Below are positions 57,574 to 64,000 of a DNA stretch of 64,000 nucleotides, in pieces. Position numbers and translations under genes: made by a program. Origin of the DNA: JAIBJN01 sp963775505 (GTDB taxonomy: Bacteria > Actinomycetota > Thermoleophilia > Gaiellales > Gaiellaceae); NCBI GenBank assembly GCA_963775505.1, contig CAVZIL010000001.1:659420-723419 (forward strand). Direction: 5' to 3'. Within the stretch, counting starts at the first letter, position 1. Each line of letters opens with the position of its first letter. The notes beneath the pieces are model-generated. The model worked only from the letters and a program-made list of their open reading frames with translations. It was not told the DNA's origin and did not search any database.

Positions 57574-59645
57574 GTGCTGACCGCCGAGCAGCGCGCGACC
57601 TTCTGGGCGCTCGCCGACGTCCTCATCCCGGCGACGGAGGAGATGCCCGCGGCCAGCGAGGCGGGCGCGGCCGAGAAGTGGCTCGACCGGGCGCTGGAGG
57701 CCCGGCCCGACCTCGTCGAGCCGCTCACGGCCGTCCTCGACGCCGCGGCCGGGCGCGAGCCGGAGGCGAGGCGAGGCGGCTGCACGCCGAGGATCCCGAC
57801 GGCTTCTCCGCGCTCGCCCAGATCGCCTCGGGCGGCTACTACATGAACCTCAAGGTCCGGAAGCGCATCGGCTACCCGGGCCAGGGCAAGCGGCCGCCGT
57901 TCTCCGACGAGGCCGAGTACGACCTGCGCGACGGCCTCCTCGACCCGGTCTACGCGCGCGGGCCGATCAACACGACCGCGCCGCCCCCGCCGGAGACGAT
58001 CGAGCCGGCGGCACCGCTCTCGTTTTCGCTGTCGGGCAACGGCGGCGACTCGAAGGCCGACGTCCTGATCGTCGGCGCGGGCGCGGGCGGCTCGGTGGCC
58101 GCGCGCCACCTCGCCGAGGCCGGCTTCAAGGTCGTCTGCCTGGAGCAGGGCGGCTGGGAGAACGCCTCCGACTTCCCGGGCGACAAGCTCGAGTGGGAGC
58201 TCGTCGCCGACGCGCAGTGGAGCCCGAACCCGAACACGCGGCAGCACCCGGCCGACTACCCGCTCGAGGTCTCGGGCTCGCCGATCACGCCGGTGATGTA
58301 CAACGCGGTCGGCGGCAGCACGATCCACTTCTGCGCGCAGTGGGTGCGGCTGCGGCCGCAGGACTACAAGCTCCGCACGCTGCACGGGATCGCCGACGAC
58401 TGGCCCGTCTCCTACGAGGAGATGAAGCCGTACTACGAGCGGATCGACCAGGAGATGCAGATCTCCGGCATGGCCGGCGACCCCAACTACCCGCCCGGGC
58501 CGCCGCCGCTTCTGCCCCCGCTCCCGATCGGCCCGATCGGGCGGCGGGCGGCCGAGGGGATGAACGAGCTCAACTGGCACTGGTGGCCGGCCGCGCACGC
58601 GATCCGCTCCGAGGCCGTCGACAACCTCGCCGGCTGCGAGCGCACGGGGACGTGCATGTGGGGCTGCCCGAAGGGCGCCAAGAGCTCGACCGACACGACG
58701 ATGTGGCCGCAGGCGCTCGCCCACGGCGCGAAGCTCGTCACCGGAGCGCGCGTCCGCGAGATCACGACGAACGGGAACGGCCTCGCCACCGGCGCGATCT
58801 ACGTCGACCGCGACGGGAACGAGCAGCGCCAGGAGGCCGACGTCGTCGTCGTCGCGGGGAACGGCGTCGGCACCGCCCGCCTGCTCCTCCTCTCGGGCGG
58901 CCCGGACGGCCTCGCCAACTCCTCGGGGCTGGTCGGCAAGCGGCTGATGCTGCACCCGTACATGAGCGTGCTCGGGATCTACGAGGACGACCTCGAGGGC
59001 TGGCTCGGGCCGTGGGGGACGCAGCTCCTCTCGCTCGAGTTCGCCGACCACGACGAGTCGCGCGGCTTCCCGCTCGGCGCGCAGTGGGACGTGATGCCGC
59101 TCGGCGGGCCGCTCTTCACGCTCTTCCGCTACGACGAGCTGCCCTTCGACGAGCGCTGGGGCGCGGCCGTCCACGACCTCACCGAGTCGACGCTCGGCCA
59201 CGCCTTCGACTGGGGCGTCGGGATCGAGGACCTGCCGCACGAGTCGAACACGGTCACGCTCGACCCGGAGCTGACCGACGCGGACGGCATCCCGGCGCCG
59301 AAGATCACCTTCACGATCGACGACGAGATGCGCGCCAACCTCGAGTTCCAGCTCGCGCGGGCGAAGGAGGCGCACGAGGCGGCCGGCGCGGTGAAGACGA
59401 TCGTCGCCGACTGGTCGCAGTGGGGCTGGCACCTGCTCGGGACGACGCGCATGGGCGACGACCCGGCGACGTCGGTCGTCGACCGCTGGTGCGCGGCCCA
59501 CGACGTGCCGAACCTCTACGTGCTGGACGGCGCCGTCTTCCCCACCTCGGGCCCGATGGCGCCGACGTCGACGATCTGCGCGAACTCCCTGCGCTGCACC
59601 GACCGCCTGATCGAGCGCGCCCGGCTGCAGCCGACGCCCGCCTAG
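57574..59645 (+). pseudogene. GMC oxidoreductase, right-arm copy with one missing base near 57770
   Basis: It has the same architecture as the left copy: the subunit-3-like N-domain, FAD motif GAGAGGSVAA and Cys-rich insert are all present. The N-terminus is about eight residues shorter because the segment holding the left-arm ATG is absent; GTG at 57574 is the likely start. In the repetitive GAGGCGAGGCGAGGCGG stretch one G is missing, moving the frame before LHAEDPDGF. With it restored the protein is 690 residues. It ends at the CTAG shared with the convergent gene 59642-60189. Confidence 0.82.
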
Positions 59646-60189
59646 GGCTCCTCCGGCGCGCAGCCCGATCTCGTTCGTCGTGCCGTCGCGGCGGTGGAGC
59701 ACGATTCGTTCCTGGTCGTCCTCGTGGGTGTCGTCGAGCCGGAGCCCGAACCCGTTCTCGCCCATGACGGCCGCGTGCGTCACGCCGGCGACGACGAGGT
59801 CGACGGACTCCACCCAGTCGGCGACGACGCCGTGGATGACGAGGTCGCCGGTCTCGAGCTGACTGGTCTGCAGGATGAGCCCGTCCGGGCCCGGCCGGCC
59901 GGAGCCGCCGCCGCCGTTGGGGAGCACCGCGACGACGAGGCGGTCGACGCCGAGGGGGGCGGCGTAGATCAGGTCCAGCTCGCCGCCGAGACCGGCCAGG
60001 AGCACGCGTCCCTCGTCCATGGCGATCTCGGCGCCCCAGGGGATGCCGCTCCAGGACACGGCCGCGAGCGGCTCGACCCGCCGGTCGGCGTCCGTCGGCG
60101 GACGGCGGAAGACGCCGTAGAGCTCCCGGACCGGAGCCGGCTCGTCGTCGGCCGAGCGACGACACCTGAGCCACGAGCGAGCCGGGCAC
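59642..60189 (-). pseudogene. Unrecognised ~180-residue protein, right arm only, frameshifted at both ends
   Basis: Coding is clear in the middle: VRELYGVFRRPPTDADRR, AVSWSGIPWGAEIAMDEG, GGELDLIYAAPLGVDRLVVA and ERIVLHRRDGTTNEIGLR. As sequenced it has neither a start in frame after the ALDH stop nor a stop. Undoing one net extra base near 60170 brings in a GTG that overlaps the ALDH stop (TAGTG), and one near 59655 brings in TAG at 59642-59644, giving a length divisible by three. So it is most likely a real gene coupled to ALDH. No family is recognised and the left arm has no counterpart. Confidence 0.55.
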
Positions 60190-61626
60190 TAGTCGGCCAG
60201 GTCGAACGTGATCTGCTTCGTCTCCGTGAGGGCGTCGATGATCCAGCCGGCGAGCTCGCGGCCGGCACCCGAGGACTTCGCGCCGCCGAACGGGGCGAGC
60301 TGGTCCCAGTAGTTCGTCGTCTCGTTGATGTGGACCGTGCCGTGGTGGAGCTCCTCGGCGGCACGCCAGGCGTCGTGGAGCGAGCGCGTGAAGACGGAGG
60401 CGGTGAGGCCGAACTCCGTCTCGTTGGCGATCTCGAGCGCCTCGTCCAGCGTGGAGAAGGTCATGATCGGCGCGACCGGCCCGAACGTCTCCTCCTGCGC
60501 GATCCGCATGTCGCTGGTGACGCCGTCGACGATCGTCGGCTCGTGGAACTGGCCGTCGTGGCCGCCGCCGAGGACGATGGTCGCGCCCTTGGCGATCGCG
60601 TCGTCGAGGTGCTCCTGCGTGCGCGTCGAGCACCTCGGGCGTGCACATCGGGCCCATGTCGGTCTCCTCGTCGAGCGGGTCGCCGACGCGGAGCGCCTTG
60701 GTGCGCTCGGCCAGCGCCTCGACGAAGGCGTCCTTCACGGACTCGTGCACGAGGATGCGCTCGGCCGCCGTGCAGCACTGCCCGGCGAGGTAGAAGCAGC
60801 CGACGATGGCGGCGTCCGCGGCCTTCTCGATGTTCGCGTCGGCAAGGACGATCTGCGGCCCGTTGCCGCCCAGCTCGAGCACGCGGTTCTTGAGGGCGGC
60901 GTCGCGGGCGACCTGCTCGCCGGTGCGCGTCGAGCCGGTGAAGACGACGGCGCCGACGTCCGGGTGGCGCACGAGCTGCGACCCGACCTCGCCGCGCCCG
61001 TGGACGACGTTGAGCGTCCCGGCCGGGAAGCCGGCGTCGTGGATGACCTCGGCGAACATGTTGGCGCAGAGCGGCGCATGCTCGGACGGCTTCCAGACCG
61101 TGGTGCAGCCGACCGCGAGGCCGTAGACGATCGGGATCCCGGCGATGTCGACGGGGAAGTTCCACGGCGTCACGGCCGCGACGACGCCGACGGGCTCCTG
61201 CGTGACGATGATCCGCTTGGCGTTCGAGCGCTCCTGCGTGGAGGGGAGCACCTGGCCGGCGTGGCGGAGGACGTCCTCGGACGCGCGCCGGAAGTGGTCG
61301 GCCGTGTACTCGACCATCTCCTCGCGCGACTCGCGGATGGTCTTCCCGACCTCCCTCGTGATCATCTCGGCGATCTCGTCGGCGCGCTCCATGCAGATGG
61401 CGAACGCCGCGCGGCAGAGCTCGACCCGCTCGAGCAGCGAGACCTTGCGCCAGGCCGGGAAGGCCTCGGCGGCGGCCGCCACGGCCGCGTCGACCTGGGC
61501 CGGCGAGGAGGCCGCGACCGTCCCCAGCAGCTCGCCGGTGGCCGGGCTCCGGACCTCGATCTCCTCCCCGTCGCCGGGGATCCACTCGCCGCCGATGAAG
61601 GCGTCCTGCCGGGTCGCTATCGCCAT
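60189..61626 (-). pseudogene. Aldehyde dehydrogenase, right-arm copy with one inserted base near 60624
   Basis: Starts with GGGAGAGGAC before ATG 61626, as in the left copy. The ALDH motifs are intact up to DMGPMCTPEVLD (cofactor Asn, Glu in ELGGNGP, Cys in AGQCCTA). One extra base near 60624 shifts the frame before RTQEHLDDAIAKGA; the rest (EETFGPVAPIMTFSTLDEAL to ITFDLAD) continues in another frame. Removing it gives 478 residues, exactly the left-arm length. The catalytic residues lie before the break, but the C-terminal domain would be lost if the shift is real. Confidence 0.83.
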
Positions 61627-61828
61627 GTCCTCTCCCTTCGCTCGCCGTCGGTCCAGTGTCGCATGCCCGCCTGGCCTGTTGAAAGTCCACCCCGCCGAGT
61701 GGTACCGTCGCGCATCCCGATGCCGCCGACATGCCGCTCAGGGCGCACAGCGCCCGTCCACTGGCAGTCCGACGTGCCGTCTACAGTCCCGGACCGGCTA
61801 GGGCGTCTCTCGAATCCGAGGAGGGTGC

Positions 61829-63411
61829 ATGGCTGAAGTTGCAGTAGACGAACGACGTCTCCTGAAGACGATCCGCTGGTGGGACGGCTTCGTCATCGGT
61901 CTCGCCAACCCGGGCTTCCTGCTCATCGGCCTCTGGGGCTCGATCCTCGCGCTCGGAGGCACGCCCGCGATCATCCTCTGGATCATCTCGGCCCTCATCG
62001 GCGCGCTTCAGGCCTACATCTACTGCGAGCCCGCCGCGATGTTCCCGGACAAGCCGGGAGGGCTGTCGGTCTACGCGCGCGAGGGCTGGCGCAAGCACTT
62101 CTCCTTCGCGGGCCCGATCGCGGTCTTCGGCTACTGGTTTGCGTGGTCGAGCGTGCTCGCGATCTACGGCAGCCTGATCGGGTACCTGCTCATCGCCGAG
62201 TTCGGCGCCGACACCTGCTTCGCGACCACACCTGGGGCCCGCCGATCATCCATCGCCGCTCGGCTGGCCGCAAATGATCGGCGTCGCCTGCATCGTGCTC
62301 TGCTGGATCTTCAACGTCCGCGGGATGCGGCCGGCCGTCGGGCTCAGCTACGTCGTCGGGGCCCTGATGATCTTCCCGATCCTCGTGATCGCCATCGGCG
62401 GCTTCGTCACCGGCGACTTCCAGAACCACGAGATCAACTCGAACTTCATCGCGGCGAACGTCGAGTTCTACGGCGACTCACCGACGTTCTTCAACCAGTT
62501 CGTGATGGTCATGGTCTGGATGTACATCCTCGGCTGGTCGACCTACGGGCCAGAGGCCGGAGCGACGTTCGCGCCCGAGTACAAGGACACGGCCAACGAC
62601 ACCCGGAAGGCGCTTGCCTCCGTGGGGGCGCTCAACGTCTTCCTGTCGATCCTGCTCCCGATCGTCGTGCTCGGGACGATCGGCTACGACGCTCTGTTGG
62701 CCGACACGACCGGTGTCGTCTGGCTGACCGACGTCGTCAACTCGATCGCCGGCGAAGGGCTTCGGGAAGTTCCTCGTCGTCTGTCTCTGCGCCGGCCTGC
62801 TGCTCTCGATGAACACGGCGACGATGGACGGCTCGCGGGCGCTCTACGCGCTCTCCGAGGAGAAGATGACGATCAAGCAGCTCGGCACCCTCAACAAGCA
62901 CAACGTGCCCGGCCGGGCGATGACCGTCGACATGCTCCTGAACATCTTCCTGCTCCTCTTCTTCCGGAACATCTACTTCATCCTCGCGGCGGGCAACCTC
63001 GGGTACATGCTCTCGCACGTGATTGCCCTGTCAGGCGTGCTCCTGTTGCGACGAGACCGTCCCAACTGGCCCCGTCCGATCAAGTTGGGCAAGGTCTGGA
63101 TGTGGCTGGCAGGACTCTTCTGCGCCCTGAACGCGATCTTCATCATCTTCGGGGTGTACGGGCTCAAGTACACGGGCTACGGCTTCGACTACCTGAGCCC
63201 CGAATACGCCGAGGGCACGGCCAGCCCGACGGAGCGCGTGCCCTGGATCATCATCGTCGGCGTCATCGTGCTGGTTGCCGGCGTCCTCGGCTACATCATC
63301 GCCCAGAAGCAGTGGGGCAAGCCGGTGCGCTGGAAGGATCCAAGCGACGAGCAGCCGACGCAGGAGGCGATCGACGGCGCAGCCGCCGTCGCCGCCGCCC
63401 GCGCCCGCTAG
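61829..63411 (+). pseudogene. APC-superfamily permease, right-arm copy with three indels
   Basis: Almost identical to the 49990-51573 permease. Relative to it there are two missing bases near 62230-62260 (around EFGADSYFATTTWDPPII) and one extra base near 62760 (GEGFGKF). The corrected length is 1584 bases, the same as the left copy. The first 270 bases differ from the left copy at only 8 positions, nearly all third-codon. Divergent from the ALDH across 202 bases unlike the left intergenic region. Likely functional if the indels are errors. Confidence 0.83.
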
Positions 63412-63430
63412 CCGAAACGCCAATCGACCT

Positions 63431-63458
63431 GGAGAGGGCGGGGAAACCCGCCCTCTCC
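63431..63458. terminator. 12-bp perfect hairpin, right arm
   Basis: GGAGAGGGCGGG/CCCGCCCTCTCC with a GAAA loop, identical to the left-arm hairpin and lying between the permease stop and the zinc-ribbon start. Exact conservation of a non-coding stem in both arms supports a function or recent conversion. Confidence 0.55.
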
Positions 63459-63490
63459 GCGTCCGGGGTCTAGAATCGGCGGAGAGGCGC

Positions 63491-63846
63491 GTGGCGATTC
63501 CAATCACCGTCAATGCGAGTGCGGCGAGACACACTCGGCGAAGCTCGGGGAGACGGTCGAGTGCTCGTGCGGCCGTAGCTACGACACGTCGCAGGTCTCC
63601 GAGAGCAACTTCCCCCAGGTGCGGGCGCACCAGGCCAAGGCGAGGCTCTACGTGCGCGTGGGGGCGATCTTCCTCATCGTGATCGGAGTCGTCTCGTTCT
63701 TCCTCTGGGGCATCTGGGGCGCGGCGGTCACCGTGCCCATCGCCGGCATGCTCTGGTTCTGGTACATCAGGCGCTGGTTCATGCGGCGGTACGTGGTCTC
63801 CCCCGGCGAGCTGCCGACGCTCGAGCTCGAGGCGACCCGGGAATGA
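63491..63846 (+). pseudogene. Zinc-ribbon membrane protein, right-arm copy with one missing base near 63510
   Basis: GTG 63491 begins VAIPITV as in the left copy, but one T is missing (ACCGTCAATG against ACCGTTCAATG), so the first zinc-ribbon cysteines are lost from frame. Restoring it gives 357 bases, the left length. The remainder (SNFPQVRAHQAKARLY, two membrane helices, GELPTLELEATRE) is intact. If the deletion were real, a shortened protein lacking the ribbon could start at 63619. Confidence 0.8.
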
Positions 63847-64000
63847 CGGGCGGGACGCTCGACCGGGTCGCGCCGCCGCCCGCGGCGACCACCGGCCGGC
63901 GCGTCAAGCCCGTGATGCTGCTGACGCTGAACGTCGAGCTCGAAGAGCCGGCGGTCACATTCGCGATCGAGTCGGCCGGGCAGACCGGCGCCGAGCTCTA
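63843..64000 (+). CDS. Universal stress protein, right-arm copy, cut by window end
   Basis: ATG 63843 overlaps the zinc-ribbon stop (ATGA) exactly as in the left arm. The visible 52 residues read MTGGTLDRVAPPPAATTGRR, VKPVMLLTLNVELEEPAVTF and AIESAGQTGAEL, with a handful of changes from the left copy. It continues beyond the window. Confidence 0.88.
   Translation, partial: MTGGTLDRVAPPPAATTGRRVKPVMLLTLNVELEEPAVTFAIESAGQTGAEL

Larger units (their letters stand above)
56505..64000. repeat. Right arm of the inverted gene duplication (runs off the window)
   Basis: Mirror order LLM, GMC, ALDH, APC permease, zinc-ribbon, Usp. Differences from the left arm: an extra gene of about 550 bases between GMC and ALDH, unrelated APC-ALDH intergenic DNA, and indels in five of the genes. 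The window ends inside the Usp copy, so whether a second TMADH/ETF set follows cannot be seen. Confidence 0.92.

Noticed and set aside
56505..59645. A continuous 1046-codon frame that would fuse the LLM and GMC enzymes
   Set aside because: The middle ~100 residues are out-of-frame, arginine-rich reading. The left-arm copies are two genes, and undoing three indels separates them with normal ends.
56439..60059. A 1206-codon minus-strand frame antisense to the right-arm LLM and GMC genes
   Set aside because: It reads the opposite strand of well-conserved genes; such long antisense frames are expected at this GC content. Only its first ~140 codons (gene 59642-60189) are real.

Overview
The window is very GC-rich and densely coded. 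It carries an F420-type luciferase-like oxidoreductase, tat/lipobox-type secreted proteins, a CSLREA/beta-helix/Ig-like surface giant and DNRLRE domains. This mix suggests an actinobacterium, most likely class Thermoleophilia (inference from gene content and base composition; no rRNA is present). No tRNA, rRNA, CRISPR array, insertion sequence or phage gene was found.

Layout. 1-8739 (+): tail of an APC-type permease, a universal stress protein, then a spermidine/putrescine-type ABC transporter (potA, potD, potB, potC) running into a class-III aminotransferase (one inserted base breaks it), a zinc alcohol dehydrogenase and a PEBP-family lipoprotein. This looks like uptake, deamination and redox handling of a polyamine-like amine. 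8736-13770 (-): a tightly overlapped operon of SBP56-type methanethiol oxidase, a 46-residue membrane peptide, a TetR regulator, two paralogous alpha/beta hydrolases and a glycosyltransferase, headed by a palindromic operator candidate. 13849-17704 (-): CBS-pair protein, GcvT-like methyltransferase, a secreted repeat protein, a DNRLRE remnant and a lipoprotein. 17743-38226 (-): one giant mosaic secreted protein of roughly 6,700-6,800 residues. It alternates parallel beta-helices, about 39 Ig-like repeats and three DNRLRE domains. It is interrupted on paper by a dense run of single-base indels between about 21.67 and 31.38 kb that look like sequence errors. 38760-41760 (-): a kinase-regulator-kinase two-component set. 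41992-42856 (+): a frameshifted membrane sensor without an output domain.

42853-49910 (-) is a methylated-amine oxidation set: a trimethylamine-dehydrogenase-like flavoprotein, EtfB, EtfA and a membrane Fe-S oxidoreductase. Together they give a full electron route from amine to the membrane. Upstream lie a Usp, a zinc-ribbon membrane protein and an APC permease.

49090-64000 is a large diverged inverted duplication centred near 56428. The left arm holds Usp, zinc-ribbon protein, APC permease, aldehyde dehydrogenase, GMC oxidoreductase and a luciferase-like oxidoreductase; the right arm repeats them in mirror order to the window end. The outer block (permease to Usp) is clearly more similar between arms than the inner block. 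Right-arm copies carry indels, and undoing them restores the left-arm gene lengths exactly in four of five genes. Single-base indels, mostly insertions, recur across the whole window, so several 'pseudogenes' here are probably assembly errors.
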